From Desulfobotulus alkaliphilus (lineage in GTDB: Bacteria > Desulfobacterota > Desulfobacteria > Desulfobacterales > ASO4-4), in contig NZ_VLLC01000008.1 in the NCBI RefSeq assembly GCF_007830435.1, positions 55,484 through 119,483 of the forward strand: DNA of 64,000 nt, in the 5' to 3' direction. The notes under the pieces are model-generated. The model saw nothing but the letters and a program-made list of their open reading frames with translations. It was not told where the DNA came from and did no database searches. The position numbers and the translations under genes are program-made. This document shows, in pieces, positions 19,903-29,588 of the stretch (position 1 is its first letter; every line of letters begins with the position of its first letter).

Positions 19903-21480
19903 TCAATGCCCGCTGACAGCCGCTGCCTGCCCTGCAGCAACCTGATCCAGCAGGTGCGTCACACTGGCATCCATTACGGACAGCACAGGCTGGGGATTCA
20001 GTCCGATCCAGAATACAAAAACCACAAGAAAAGCCAGACAGGCGGTTTCACGAAGATCCAGATCCCAGAGCCTTCTTCCATGGCCATGGTCTTCTCCATG
20101 ATCTTCGCCATGTCCGCCTTCGAGGGCAGCCTCTCCATGGTGATGCATATGACCGTCACTGGTATCCCATACCATCTTCTGCAGAAGTCTCAGCATGTAG
20201 GCAGCAGCCAGGATGGCTCCGGGAATGGCAATGGCTCCCACCAGAGGCTGGCTCCGGAAGGCACCCATCAGAACCAGAAATTCACCGACAAAACTGTTGG
20301 TCCCCGGAAAAGCCAGAGAAGAAAGGGAAAAGATACCAAGGAAAGTGACATATACGGGCATGAACATGCCTAAGGCCGAATTATCTCCAATTTCCCTTGA
20401 ATGGGTACGCTCGTAAATAATACCAATGCAGATAAAGAGGGCACCCGTTGTAATCCCGTGATTGATCATCTGCAGCATGGCACCCTTGACCCCTTCGTCA
20501 TTGAGCAGAAAAATGCCCAGGGTGACAAAGCCCATGTGTCCGACGGAGGAGTAGGCAATGAGTTTTTTGATATCGTTCTGGCCAAGTGCCAGATATCCGC
20601 CATAGAGAATACCCACAAGGGAGAGGGCAATGAGAAAAGGCGCAAACATCTCCGTGGCCTGGGGCGCCATGGGAAGGCAGAAGCGGAGAAAACCATAGCC
20701 GCCCATCTTCAGAAGAATGGAGGCCAGAATCACCGAACCTGCCGTCGGCGCTTCCACGTGGGCGGCCGGAAGCCAGGTATGGAAGGGAAACATGGGAATT
20801 TTTACGGCAAAGGCCAGGGCACATGCGGCAAAAATCCAGGCCTGCCAGGCAAAGCTGTACTCCGAAGCCATGAGGTCGGGGATAAAAAAGGTACCGGTTT
20901 TCACCCGCAGGGCAACAATGGCCACAAGGAAGAAAATGGAGCCGATAAAGGTATAAAGGAAAAACTTGATGGCCGCATAATCCTTGCGGGGACCACCCCA
21001 TACGGCAATGAGCAGGTACATGGGAATCAGCATGGCTTCCCAGAAAATATAGAAAAGCACCGTATTCATGCTGACAAAAACCCCGATCATGGCGGTTTCC
21101 ATGGCCAGAATGACAAAAATAAACTCCGCAAGACGATGCTCAATGTATTTCCAAGAGCAGAGAATGCAAAGGGGCATGATCAGGGTTGTAAGCAGCACCA
21201 GAAGAACGGAAATACCATCCACGCCGAGCTGATAGGAAAGCCCGATGCTGGGAAACCACTCCAGCTCTTCTACAAACTGATAGGCAGCCGTACTTCTGTC
21301 AAAGGCCGTCCAGAGGGGAAGGCTCAGGGCGGCTGTCATAAGGGTCACCAGCAGGCCCCAAAGTTTCAGGACGGTCTGATTCCGGATGAAAAAACAGCAG
21401 GCAGCACCGGCAAGGGGTGTCAGCAGAATCACCGAAAGAATGGGATACCCAAGGCTGTTATAAAGCAGAGCATTTGTCAT
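19903..21480 (-). CDS. nuoM: Complex I proton-pumping subunit M
   Basis: A 525-residue antiporter-like membrane subunit. The motifs FYIFWEAMLIPMYLLI (with the key glutamate), KIPMFPFHTWLPAAHVEAPTAGSV and DIKKLIAYSSVGHMGFV are those of NuoM. A histidine-rich stretch near residues 450-475 (HMHHHGEAALEGGHGEDHGE) lies between the last helices and is not typical of the family. It may be a metal-binding or merely flexible loop. The gene lies between nuoL-like and nuoN in the usual order. Confidence 0.96.
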   Translation of the reverse strand: MTNALLYNSLGYPILSVILLTPLAGAACCFFIRNQTVLKLWGLLVTLMTAALSLPLWTAFDRSTAAYQFVEELEWFPSIGLSYQLGVDGISVLLVLLTTLIMPLCILCSWKYIEHRLAEFIFVILAMETAMIGVFVSMNTVLFYIFWEAMLIPMYLLIAVWGGPRKDYAAIKFFLYTFIGSIFFLVAIVALRVKTGTFFIPDLMASEYSFAWQAWIFAACALAFAVKIPMFPFHTWLPAAHVEAPTAGSVILASILLKMGGYGFLRFCLPMAPQATEMFAPFLIALSLVGILYGGYLALGQNDIKKLIAYSSVGHMGFVTLGIFLLNDEGVKGAMLQMINHGITTGALFICIGIIYERTHSREIGDNSALGMFMPVYVTFLGIFSLSSLAFPGTNSFVGEFLVLMGAFRSQPLVGAIAIPGAILAAAYMLRLLQKMVWDTSDGHMHHHGEAALEGGHGEDHGEDHGHGRRLWDLDLRETACLAFLVVFVFWIGLNPQPVLSVMDASVTHLLDQVAAGQAAAVSGH

Positions 21481-21512
21481 CGTAAATACCGTATCCGGGT
21501 CTTGGTTTCATA

Positions 21513-23318
21513 TTAAAGGAGAATCACCACGATCATGATACCGAACAAAAGAACGGCAGCAGCACCAATATAGTGCTGAATCTTGCCCGTCTGGGCCTGA
21601 CGGAGCTTATCTCCTGTATCCACAACGCCCCTGGCTGTTCCGTCCACAACATAGTCAATGCCTTCCCTGTCAAACCAGGAAAGCGCCTTTGCCGTCAGCA
21701 TGGTCCAGGCCAGGCCGATACTGCGGTAAACCTCACCCACCCAGTCATTCACCCTTGAAAGGGGGCCGGAAGCAAAGGCCATGAAAACAAGACTCCCTTT
21801 CCGGTAAAACCAGTCCAGATCCAGATTCATTTTCGGCTCAGGCCCCAGCTTTTTGACCATGAGATAGAAGCCTAAGCCCGTAAAGCCCAGAAGCTGCAGG
21901 GTTTCCGAGAGATGATAGGCCGTATAGGGCTGATAATCCACCGCATAGGGCAGCATGCGGTAAAGGTACTCAGGGTAAAGCCCGAGGAAAAAACACATAA
22001 AGGCAGCGATACCCATGGCCCAGAGCATGCAGGCCGGAGGATCCTTGGCTTCGGGAACCGAAGGCTCGGACTTTCCACCATACCAGATATAGTAGGGAAG
22101 CTTGATGCCCACGGAAAGGAAAGTCCCCACGGCGGCAAGGGTCAGCATGAGCAGCAGCCCTGTCCGGTGGGCCTCGCCTGCGGCGGCTATGATCATGGAT
22201 TTTGAAACAAAGCCCGATGTCAGGGGGAAGCCCGAAATGGCAATCCCGCCGATTACGGTAAAAATAAGGGCAAGGGGCATTTTGGCATACAGCCCGCCCA
22301 GCTCATTGAGTTTCGATCGCCCTGTCATCTCCAGAACAGCCCCCGCTCCCATGAAGAGCAGAGCCTTATAGAGAATATGGGCATAGGCATGGGCCACGGC
22401 CCCATTAACGGCCATGGCCGTCCCTATGCCGATACCGCAGACCATGTAACCGACCTGACTGACTATATGATAGGCAAGAATCCTTCGGGCATCGTTTTCT
22501 ATGACGGCGTAAGCCACACCATAGAGGGCCATGATGGCACCAAGGATGGCCAGGGCCTCAAAACCGGGAAAGCCCCTTGCCAGAACATAAACCGCTGTTT
22601 TTGTTGTGAAGGCGCACATGAACACCGCCCCCGTAACCGTAGCCTCAGGATAGGCATCGGGCAGCCAGGCATGGATGGGCGGAACAGCCGCATTCAGCAT
22701 GAAACCTATCATGATGAGATAGTCCGCAAGGCCTGCATCCGTAGGCAGAATCTGCACAAAGGTGAGATCCCCGCCCGTTGCCCGGTATTTCAGGAAGATG
22801 CCTGCCAGAAGAATCAGACCGCCAAGCATATGTACCAGAAGGTAACGGAATCCGGCCTCTATGGATTTCTTCTTTTTTCTGTACCAGATGAGGAAGGTGG
22901 ATGCCACGGCCATCAGCTCCCAGAAAATGAAGAGCGTCAGATAATCACCCGCCAGGGTGACACCAAGGGATCCTGCCACATAGAGCCATGCCGCCGTGTG
23001 CTGGCCCCAGTCCTCCACTTTCAAGGCAAAAAGGGAGCCGATCACAGCCATCAGGGTAAAGACATGGAGAAAGACATAGGTGAGCTTGTCCACCCGTCCG
23101 AATACCATATCAAAACCCATCCAGCTCACATGACCGAAGCTTTCCGGCAGCATGTTGATCTGGAAAAAAGCCACAAGGGGAATAATCACCAGTACGGCAT
23201 TTTTCAGTTTCATCCGGCAGAAAAAGGGCATCAGGACCGCACCCAGTATGAAAAGGGTGGCCGGATGCATCAGCCAGGGGTGCAGCAGGGCCAGAGGCGA
23301 TAGCATGCTACTTGTCAT
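21513..23318 (-). CDS. nuoL: Complex I antiporter-like subunit (NuoL position)
   Basis: A 601-residue polytopic protein. The core resembles Mrp antiporter subunit D (LFIFWELMAVASTFLIW, VPPIHAWLPDAYPEATVTGAV, DARRILAYHIVSQVGYM), while the end (DREGIDYVVDGTARGVVDTGDKLRQAQTGKIQHY plus a last helix) is NuoL-like, so it probably fills the distal pump position. GAGGA lies 8 bases before the ATG, and the gene overlaps the small membrane-protein gene by 11 bp. The gene symbol gives the position in the operon; a strict orthology call needs a tree. Confidence 0.88.
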   Translation of the reverse strand: MTSSMLSPLALLHPWLMHPATLFILGAVLMPFFCRMKLKNAVLVIIPLVAFFQINMLPESFGHVSWMGFDMVFGRVDKLTYVFLHVFTLMAVIGSLFALKVEDWGQHTAAWLYVAGSLGVTLAGDYLTLFIFWELMAVASTFLIWYRKKKKSIEAGFRYLLVHMLGGLILLAGIFLKYRATGGDLTFVQILPTDAGLADYLIMIGFMLNAAVPPIHAWLPDAYPEATVTGAVFMCAFTTKTAVYVLARGFPGFEALAILGAIMALYGVAYAVIENDARRILAYHIVSQVGYMVCGIGIGTAMAVNGAVAHAYAHILYKALLFMGAGAVLEMTGRSKLNELGGLYAKMPLALIFTVIGGIAISGFPLTSGFVSKSMIIAAAGEAHRTGLLLMLTLAAVGTFLSVGIKLPYYIWYGGKSEPSVPEAKDPPACMLWAMGIAAFMCFFLGLYPEYLYRMLPYAVDYQPYTAYHLSETLQLLGFTGLGFYLMVKKLGPEPKMNLDLDWFYRKGSLVFMAFASGPLSRVNDWVGEVYRSIGLAWTMLTAKALSWFDREGIDYVVDGTARGVVDTGDKLRQAQTGKIQHYIGAAAVLLFGIMIVVILL

Positions 23319-23556
23319 CGTAATAGTCCTCTTGCTTCATAAGCCAGGCATGGGAAATACCTTTGCAGATCACAATCATGCCCAGACAGCCGAACAGGGC
23401 AAATACACTCCAGAATCCGATGAGGGTATCCCCGAAAAAATGAGGGTCATGCCGTTCTGCCATAAAATCATAGACAAGGGCCCCGCCAAGGAAGGCAAAA
23501 AAAGCCCACTTGAACCATTCCGTCCGTTTCCGGAGCCAGGTCATCAGTTGTCCCAT
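23308..23556 (-). CDS. Small membrane protein of the complex I operon
   Basis: An 82-residue protein, taking the ATG at 23556 (MGQLMTW) behind a TGAGG ribosome site; a GTG at 23571 would add five residues. A basic amphipathic start (WLRKRTEWFKW) is followed by two hydrophobic segments (AFFAFLGGALVYDFM and TLIGFWSVFALFGCLGMIVIC) and an acidic tail. It is wedged between two antiporter-like subunit genes and overlaps nuoL, which argues for co-translation and a role in assembly or structure of this complex I variant. I do not recognise the family. Confidence 0.75.
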   Translation of the reverse strand: MGQLMTWLRKRTEWFKWAFFAFLGGALVYDFMAERHDPHFFGDTLIGFWSVFALFGCLGMIVICKGISHAWLMKQEDYYDDK

Positions 23557-23567
23557 ACGTAAAAACC

Positions 23568-25055
23568 TCACATCAGAAGATGAATAATGGCCAGAAGAAG
23601 ATCCGGCCGGATCCCGATGGCCACGGAAATGGCGCCTGTGATTAAAAGCGGAACCACCATCAGCAGAATCAGCGGACGGGTTTCCAGTAAAGCCGGAGCC
23701 GCAGCAGCGCCCTCCGCAGGCTTACCAAAATAAGCCGTCAGAATAACAGGTACAAAATAACCGGCGTTGAGCAGGGAACTGACCATCAGCACAGACAGAA
23801 GAATCAGGTTGTTCAGGTCCATGGTTCCCAGAGCAAGATACCATTTGGTAACAAAGCCCGATACCGGAGGCACACCGATCATGGAAAGGGATGCCAGGGC
23901 AAAGGCCAGCATGGTCAGGGGCATGGCAAAACCCAGACCTGCCATTTCACGGATATCCTTTTTTTGTGTAGCAACAAAGATGCAGCCAGCCGCAAAAAAG
24001 AGGGTAATCTTGGCAAAACCATGGTTGGCGATATGGATCAGGCCACCGGTAATGCTGTTGGGCGTCAGCATGGCCACACCCAGAATGATATAGGAGAGCT
24101 GGCTGACCGTGGAATAGGCAAGCCTCGCCTTGAGGTTGGTTTTGGTGAGTGCGATAATGGAAGCCGTGATAATGGTGAAACTGACAAAATAGGCTGTTAT
24201 CAGCCCCAGCCCCGTGTCTGCCAGCAGATCCACACCGAAGACGGAAAGCATGATGCGGCAGATGGAAAAAACACCGATTTTAACAACCACCACCGCATGC
24301 AGAAGGGCTGAAACGGGGGTCGGCGCCACCATAGCCGAAGGAAGCCAGGAGTGCAGCGGCATGACACCCGCTTTGGCAAAACCGAAAAAGAGCAGAATGT
24401 AACTGACCACCACCATCCACCGGGAAGCATCCGCAGGGAAAATACCCGAAGCAATGTCACCCATGGCAAAATCAAGGGTGCCGCACTGCACGTAAATGAT
24501 GGCCATGGCCGGAAGCAGGAAAGCCTTGGAGGTGAACATCAGGTAAACAATATACTTCTGTGCCCCTTCATAACCCTCTTCATCCTGATGGTGCATGACC
24601 AGAGGATAGGTGAAAATGGATACAATTTCATAAAAGAGATAGAGGGTGAACAGGCTGCCGGAAAAGGCTCCGCCCAAAGCAGCACCTACGGAAACGGCAT
24701 AACAGACATAAAAACGGGTCTGGGCATGCTCGTTTAATCCCCGCATGTAGCCCACACAATAGATGGATGCCAGAATCCAGAGGAAAGATGCCGTTCCAGC
24801 AAAGAGAAGACCTAAGGCATCCACCTGAAATTTTATGGCAATTCCCGGCCAGAGCTCAAAAAGTGTGTAGGAGAAACTCCCGCCGGCCAGGATGTGAGGA
24901 ACAAGAAGAGCAACGGATATAAAGGTAAGAACCGCACCTGTGAGAGACCAGGCCTCCCTGAGATTGGGCCTTGAGCCCGAAGCCATCACAGCAAAAGCGG
25001 TGAGCATGGGCAGCAGCACAGGTAAGAGTATTTTGCTGGTAATCATGGTTTCCAT
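23568..25055 (-). CDS. Extra antiporter-like subunit of complex I (MrpD-like)
   Basis: A 495-residue polytopic membrane protein of the same class as NuoL/M/N and MrpD. It shows LYLFYEIVSIFTYPLV, AGVMPLHSWLPSAMVAPTPVSALLHAVVVVKIG and NLKARLAYSTVSQLSYI, with the conserved lysine and glutamates. The standard operon has three such subunits; this is a fourth. It lies directly after nuoK and before the small membrane protein and nuoL-like gene. An additional pump module could raise ion stoichiometry or take the place of a missing part. Na+ or H+ specificity is not decidable from the sequence. Confidence 0.9.
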   Translation of the reverse strand: METMITSKILLPVLLPMLTAFAVMASGSRPNLREAWSLTGAVLTFISVALLVPHILAGGSFSYTLFELWPGIAIKFQVDALGLLFAGTASFLWILASIYCVGYMRGLNEHAQTRFYVCYAVSVGAALGGAFSGSLFTLYLFYEIVSIFTYPLVMHHQDEEGYEGAQKYIVYLMFTSKAFLLPAMAIIYVQCGTLDFAMGDIASGIFPADASRWMVVVSYILLFFGFAKAGVMPLHSWLPSAMVAPTPVSALLHAVVVVKIGVFSICRIMLSVFGVDLLADTGLGLITAYFVSFTIITASIIALTKTNLKARLAYSTVSQLSYIILGVAMLTPNSITGGLIHIANHGFAKITLFFAAGCIFVATQKKDIREMAGLGFAMPLTMLAFALASLSMIGVPPVSGFVTKWYLALGTMDLNNLILLSVLMVSSLLNAGYFVPVILTAYFGKPAEGAAAAPALLETRPLILLMVVPLLITGAISVAIGIRPDLLLAIIHLLM

Positions 25056-25082
25056 ACCGGGTTCGCCTCAAATGGCTTCGGG

Positions 25083-25403
25083 TTAATGACGAAGATCATG
25101 GACCGCACTGGGATCATCGGTGTGGTACTTACGATAAACGGCCAGAATAAAGCTGACCACAATGGCAGCCTCAGCCGCAGCCAGCCCCATGATGAACAGG
25201 GTAAAAACCTGACCAATGGCAGGGTCCGGCAGCACAAAGCGGTTAAAGGCCATAAAGTTAATGGATGCACCGCAGAGGATCAGCTCCGTTGAAATCAGCA
25301 TCCCCATAAAGGAGCGGTGTCGCACCATGCCGTAAATGCCCATGACAAAAAGCACCAGACCAATAATCAGGTAGGTTGTCAGGTGGCTGCTCACACTCAG
25401 CAT
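25083..25403 (-). CDS. nuoK: Complex I subunit K
   Basis: A 106-residue protein with three transmembrane helices, the normal size for NuoK. TM2 has the conserved glutamate in MLISTELILCGASINF and TM3 the second one in GLAAAEAAIVVSFILAV, both part of the proton path next to NuoJ. The gene ends 27 bp before the extra MrpD-like gene and begins 3 bp after nuoJ, consistent with one transcript. Confidence 0.96.
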   Translation of the reverse strand: MLSVSSHLTTYLIIGLVLFVMGIYGMVRHRSFMGMLISTELILCGASINFMAFNRFVLPDPAIGQVFTLFIMGLAAAEAAIVVSFILAVYRKYHTDDPSAVHDLRH

Positions 25404-25406
25404 ATT

Positions 25407-25922
25407 TCAGGACTCCCTTCCACCGGTAGCCAGAATAATGGCTCCGATAATCGCCGCCAGAAGCACCACGGAAATGAGTTCAAAGGCCATACAATAACGG
25501 TAAAGAAGGGTTTCCCCCAGCCATGGCAGAGAAAAATCTCCTGTCTTTTCAAGGGCAGGTGTAAACGTGGCCCTGAGCAGGGGAATCAGCAGAAGAAAAA
25601 AACCGGTAAAGGAAGCGGCAACGGCCAGAAACCTGTTTTTTCCTTTAAAATTGCTTTCTGCAATTTCCTGGGGCGTGTAGCCCACCATCACACCGAAAAC
25701 CATGAGGATACAGATGGCTCCCACATAGATCAGGATCTGCATCATGGTCAGAAAGATGCTGCCCAGATAAAAATAAAGCCCCGCAACTCCGAGAAGGCAG
25801 ACCGCAAGTCCTAAAACCGCATGCATGAGAAGGCGGGCACGGACGGCAAGGATGGCTCCCATGAAGGTGAGTATGACAAAGGCAAAAAACAGGGCTTCTG
25901 CAATAAAAACATAGGTACTCAT
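25407..25922 (-). CDS. nuoJ: Complex I subunit J
   Basis: A 171-residue membrane protein with five hydrophobic segments. The TM3 stretch MMQILIYVGAICILMVFGVMV is the NuoJ signature that contacts NuoK and the quinone-proximal proton path. It overlaps nuoI by 4 bp. The length agrees with the family (160-190). Confidence 0.96.
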   Translation of the reverse strand: MSTYVFIAEALFFAFVILTFMGAILAVRARLLMHAVLGLAVCLLGVAGLYFYLGSIFLTMMQILIYVGAICILMVFGVMVGYTPQEIAESNFKGKNRFLAVAASFTGFFLLLIPLLRATFTPALEKTGDFSLPWLGETLLYRYCMAFELISVVLLAAIIGAIILATGGRES

Positions 25923-26371
25923 GTTAAAGAGCCTCCTCCCTTCCCAAGGCGACCAAGGAGATCCATATGGAACTCCTCACGGGAGTATCCTGCAAGATTG
26001 TATTCCTGAGAATAGGCAATGGCATCCGTAGGACAGCTTTCCACGCAGATCCCGCAGAGACTGCACCGGGTAAAATCCAGCTCAAAACCTGTAAGTATTT
26101 TTTTCTTGGAACCCTCGGGTTTTTCACTGTGGATGCTAATGCAGGCCGAAGGACAGGCTCTGGCGCACATGCCGCAGGTGATACAGAGGGAGCCTCCGGT
26201 TTTTTCATCGGAAACAAGTTCTATATGCCCCCGGTAATTGGGCGTAATGGTCAGGGTTTCACGGGGATAGTGAACCGTTACCGTTGGCTTGAGCATTTCT
26301 TTAAAGGTCACGCCAAGGCCCACCAGCAAACTTTTTGTACCGTGGTAGAGGTCGGAAAAATAGCCGCTCAT
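25919..26371 (-). CDS. nuoI: Complex I subunit I, two [4Fe-4S] ferredoxin domains
   Basis: A 150-residue peripheral protein that carries clusters N6a and N6b between the input module and NuoB. Two cluster motifs are visible: CITCGMCARACPSACISI and CSLCGICVESCPTDAIAY. Since no NADH module is encoded here, NuoI is the likely docking site for an alternative donor such as ferredoxin. It overlaps nuoH and nuoJ by 4 bp at each side. Confidence 0.97.
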   Translation of the reverse strand: MSGYFSDLYHGTKSLLVGLGVTFKEMLKPTVTVHYPRETLTITPNYRGHIELVSDEKTGGSLCITCGMCARACPSACISIHSEKPEGSKKKILTGFELDFTRCSLCGICVESCPTDAIAYSQEYNLAGYSREEFHMDLLGRLGKGGGSLT

Positions 26372-27351
26372 AGCTTTACGATCACCGCCGTTACAATAAG
26401 GTTAAGGAGCGCAAAGGGAATCAGGTATTTCCAGGAGAGGTTCATCAGCTGATCAAAGCGGACCCTGGGATAGGTCCAGCGCACCCAGATCATAATGAAC
26501 ATCAGGATGTATACCTTCAACAGGAACCAGAAGGCTCCGGTCCATGCGTCCATGGGCAGGGGCAGGCCGCTCCATCCGCCAAGGAAGACGGCCACGGCGA
26601 CACTGCTCACGATAAACATGTTGGTGTATTCACCAAGGAAAAAAAGCCCGAAACCCATGCCTGAGTATTCCGTATGGAAACCTGCGGTCAGCTCACTTTC
26701 CGCCTCGGGCATGTCAAAGGGTGCCCTGTTGGTTTCCGCCAGTGCCGCTATCAAATAGATGATGAAGGCAAGGGGCTGGAGCAGGCAGAACCAGAGGCCT
26801 GAAATCTGGGCTTCCACAATGGTCCGCATACTGAAGGAATTGGTGATCAGCACCACAGACAAAAGGGAGAGGAGAATGGGTATTTCATAGGCAATATTCT
26901 GGGCCACGGAACGCATGGCACCGAAAAGGCCGTATTTATTGTTAGAACTCCACCCGGCCACAAGAATGGCCATGACATTGAGGCTGGCCATAGCCAGAAT
27001 GAAGATCAGGCCAATATTCATGTCAATGATAGTCAGATTCTCTGAAAAGGGCAGCACCAGAAAGGGCATCACCACGGGCGTGAAGGCCAGGAGGGGGGCC
27101 ACACGGAAAAGCATGCGGTTGGCATCCCTTGGGATGACAAGCTCCTTGGTCATGAGCTTGATGCCATCCACAAGTGTCTGGAGAATGCCATGCCAACCGA
27201 CCTCATAGGGACCGGGTCGGCGCTGGATATGGCCAGCGATTTTTCTCTCCGCATACACCATGAAAAGGGCATTCACAAAAACCACGGTCACCACAAAAAG
27301 GGCGGCAATCAGCATGCGCAGCAGTTCTGGTGGTAAAAAAGCAGTATCCAT
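26368..27351 (-). CDS. nuoH: Complex I subunit H (quinone-site membrane anchor)
   Basis: A 327-residue protein with about eight transmembrane helices. Diagnostic stretches are MVYAERKIAGHIQRRPGPYEVGW, the charged loop ETNRAPFDMPEAESELTAGFHTEYSGM and WVRWTYPRVRFDQLM. It forms the quinone chamber with NuoB and NuoD. The charged quinone-site residues look intact, so the enzyme should reduce quinone (menaquinone in this group). It is separated from nuoD by 7 bp. Confidence 0.97.
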   Translation of the reverse strand: MDTAFLPPELLRMLIAALFVVTVVFVNALFMVYAERKIAGHIQRRPGPYEVGWHGILQTLVDGIKLMTKELVIPRDANRMLFRVAPLLAFTPVVMPFLVLPFSENLTIIDMNIGLIFILAMASLNVMAILVAGWSSNNKYGLFGAMRSVAQNIAYEIPILLSLLSVVLITNSFSMRTIVEAQISGLWFCLLQPLAFIIYLIAALAETNRAPFDMPEAESELTAGFHTEYSGMGFGLFFLGEYTNMFIVSSVAVAVFLGGWSGLPLPMDAWTGAFWFLLKVYILMFIMIWVRWTYPRVRFDQLMNLSWKYLIPFALLNLIVTAVIVKL

Positions 27352-27358
27352 GTGATGT

Positions 27359-28477
27359 CTACCTGTCGATTTCCGGGATTACAAGGTCAAGGCTGCCCAT
27401 CACGGACACCAGATCCGCAATCAGCATACCCTGGCAGAGTTCCGCAATGAGGCTGAGATTGGCATAGGAGGGAACACGGACCTTCAGGCGATAGGGTACA
27501 TCGGAATCCTGCCCCACCATAAAATAAACAAGCTCTCCCCTTGCCGCTTCCACTGCAAAACTGGCCGCCCTGGGCGGCAGTTTGATTTTTTTCGGTGCCT
27601 TCCCCCTGAATTCCCCTTCGGGAAGCATGTCAAGGGCCTGTTCAATGATGCGCAGACTCTGCTCAATTTCTTTGATGCGCACAAGGTAACGGTCAAAGCA
27701 ATCCCCCCGGCTTCCCACGGGAATCTCGAAATCCAGCTCCGGATAAATGGAATAGGGCTCCGTCTTCCGGATATCATAGGCAATGCCCGATCCCCTTAAA
27801 TTGGCACCCGTAACCCCGTATCTGCGGGCCATTTCCGGCGAAATTACGCCAATGCCCTCGGTTCTTTTTATGAAAATGATGTTATCCGTTACCAGCTTAT
27901 TGTAGATATCCAGACGTTTCCGCATTCTTTTAATAAAGACACGGGTATTTTCAACAAAACGGTCATCCACGTCACGGTAAACGCCTCCCACCCTGAAATA
28001 GGAATAGGTCAGACGACTTCCCGTGATATCTTCAAGGATATCAAGAATCTGCTCCCTGTCATCAAAACCATACAGGATGGGGGTAAAGGCACCAAGGTCC
28101 AGGAGAAAGGCCCCCAGCCAGAGAAGATGACTGGCAACACGGTTCAGCTCAGAAGTTGCCACCCTTATGCATTCTGCCCTTCTGGGCACCTCGACACCGG
28201 CAAGCTTTTCAATCAGACATACATAACCGTGATTATAGGGCAGCGCAGCCAGATAATCCATGCGTGCCGTGTTGGGCAGAAAGGAGGGCCATGGCCGGGC
28301 TTCAGCCATTTTTTCATGCATTCTGTGCCCGTAACCAAGCACAGGATCCAGATGGACCACATATTCCCCGTCCATCTCCAGCACCAGCCGCAAAACCCCA
28401 TGGGTTGCCGGGTGCTGGGGCCCCATGTTCAGTAAAAAGCGATGTCTGCTCTCATCTTTGAAGGCTTCGGTTTTCAT
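27359..28477 (-). CDS. nuoD: Complex I 49-kDa subunit D
   Basis: A 372-residue subunit that lines the quinone pocket, related to the large subunit of NiFe hydrogenases. Visible landmarks are MGPQHPATHGVLRLVLEMDGE, YNHGYVCLIEKLAGV, RGSGIAYDIRKTEPY and the C-terminal DLVSVMGSLDLVIPEIDR. The quinone-binding histidine of the N-terminal loop (TH in PATHGV) is present. It is a separate gene from nuoC, with a 4-bp overlap, rather than a fused nuoCD. Confidence 0.97.
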   Translation of the reverse strand: MKTEAFKDESRHRFLLNMGPQHPATHGVLRLVLEMDGEYVVHLDPVLGYGHRMHEKMAEARPWPSFLPNTARMDYLAALPYNHGYVCLIEKLAGVEVPRRAECIRVATSELNRVASHLLWLGAFLLDLGAFTPILYGFDDREQILDILEDITGSRLTYSYFRVGGVYRDVDDRFVENTRVFIKRMRKRLDIYNKLVTDNIIFIKRTEGIGVISPEMARRYGVTGANLRGSGIAYDIRKTEPYSIYPELDFEIPVGSRGDCFDRYLVRIKEIEQSLRIIEQALDMLPEGEFRGKAPKKIKLPPRAASFAVEAARGELVYFMVGQDSDVPYRLKVRVPSYANLSLIAELCQGMLIADLVSVMGSLDLVIPEIDR

Positions 28478-28992
28478 GCGTCCTCAAGACTCCCCCGGGC
28501 TTGTTCGTCCCCGGCTTCCGGTTCATCCGCAAGGGGCAAAAAGCCCAGCTTTTCTGCATCCATACAGACATTTTCCGCCTTAAGCAGCGGATGGAAACCC
28601 GCATCCATCTCCGAAAGAATCAAAGGACGCATATCCCCGTTTCCGGTGAAAGCAATACCGAAAAAATCGTGGATTTCACGCTCATACCACATGGCTGCAT
28701 GGAAAATGTCAGAAATGGTGGGAGATTCATTTTCGTGGGCAAAAAGCCTCAGGTTAACCCGAAAAAGCACATCATGGCGGGCAAACTGATAGACAAGGCA
28801 GGCAGCCGGTTTTAAAGACACCGCCGTTGCAAACACCAGATAGAACTCCTGTTCAAGCAGATGCTGCACCACCTGACGAAGCTGCCTTTGTTCCAGAAGA
28901 AGATCAGCGTACACACCGCTTGCGGCATAATCTGAAGCCGTAAGGGAAAGGGAGAAGGCGCCAAGCTGATCCGCCAGTTCCTGAAAGGTCAT
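28474..28992 (-). CDS. nuoC: Complex I 30-kDa subunit C
   Basis: A 172-residue peripheral subunit that bridges NuoD and NuoI. The family stretch [25 protein letters not shown] is clear. The N-terminal half is more divergent, and the C-terminus ends in an acidic stretch ([17 protein letters not shown]). It overlaps both nuoB and nuoD by 4 bp. Confidence 0.95.
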   Translation of the reverse strand: MTFQELADQLGAFSLSLTASDYAASGVYADLLLEQRQLRQVVQHLLEQEFYLVFATAVSLKPAACLVYQFARHDVLFRVNLRLFAHENESPTISDIFHAAMWYEREIHDFFGIAFTGNGDMRPLILSEMDAGFHPLLKAENVCMDAEKLGFLPLADEPEAGDEQARGSLEDA

Positions 28993-29588
28993 GCCAGCCC
29001 CCCTCTTTTCGGATGACGGTTCTGGGGGAAGGGATGACGGGATCCGGCAATTTTTTCCTGCAGCTTGAGAATCCCTTCAATCAGGCCTTCGGGACGGGGT
29101 GGGCATCCGGGCACATAAACATCCACAGGAATCAGCTTATCCACACCCTCCACCACGGCATAATTTTCCTCTACGGCAAAGGGACCTCCGGAAATGGCGC
29201 AGTTGCCCATGGCAATCACCCATTTGGGATAGGCCATCTGCTCGTAAAGGGTAACAACGGCTTCGGCCATTTTCTTGTTCACCGTACCCGCCACAATCAT
29301 GAGATCACTCTGCCGCGGTGATGGCCGGAAAACCTCCGCTCCGTACCGGGATACGTCGAACCGGGCCATACCCACGGCCATCATCTCAATGGCACAGCAG
29401 GCAAGCCCAAAGGTCATGGGCCAGAGGGAGTTGGCCTGACACAGGCGCATAATCTGATCCGCAAGCTCCAGACGCATGAGGGGGCCAGGGGCTCCCATGC
29501 CTGTGCCTGCTCCCCCATCCCCATGGACACGGCCTGCCAGTTCCGCCACATGGGCATCAAGACTTATGAATTGTTCTTTCTCTGCCAA
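28989..29588 (-). CDS. nuoB: Complex I subunit B, cluster N2
   Basis: A 199-residue peripheral subunit with the last iron-sulfur cluster before quinone. Ligands appear in [19 protein letters not shown] and [14 protein letters not shown]. The N-terminal 35 residues are glycine-rich and longer than in E. coli. It overlaps nuoA by 25 bp, so start positions of the two genes are interlocked. Confidence 0.97.
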   Translation of the reverse strand: MAEKEQFISLDAHVAELAGRVHGDGGAGTGMGAPGPLMRLELADQIMRLCQANSLWPMTFGLACCAIEMMAVGMARFDVSRYGAEVFRPSPRQSDLMIVAGTVNKKMAEAVVTLYEQMAYPKWVIAMGNCAISGGPFAVEENYAVVEGVDKLIPVDVYVPGCPPRPEGLIEGILKLQEKIAGSRHPFPQNRHPKRGGLA

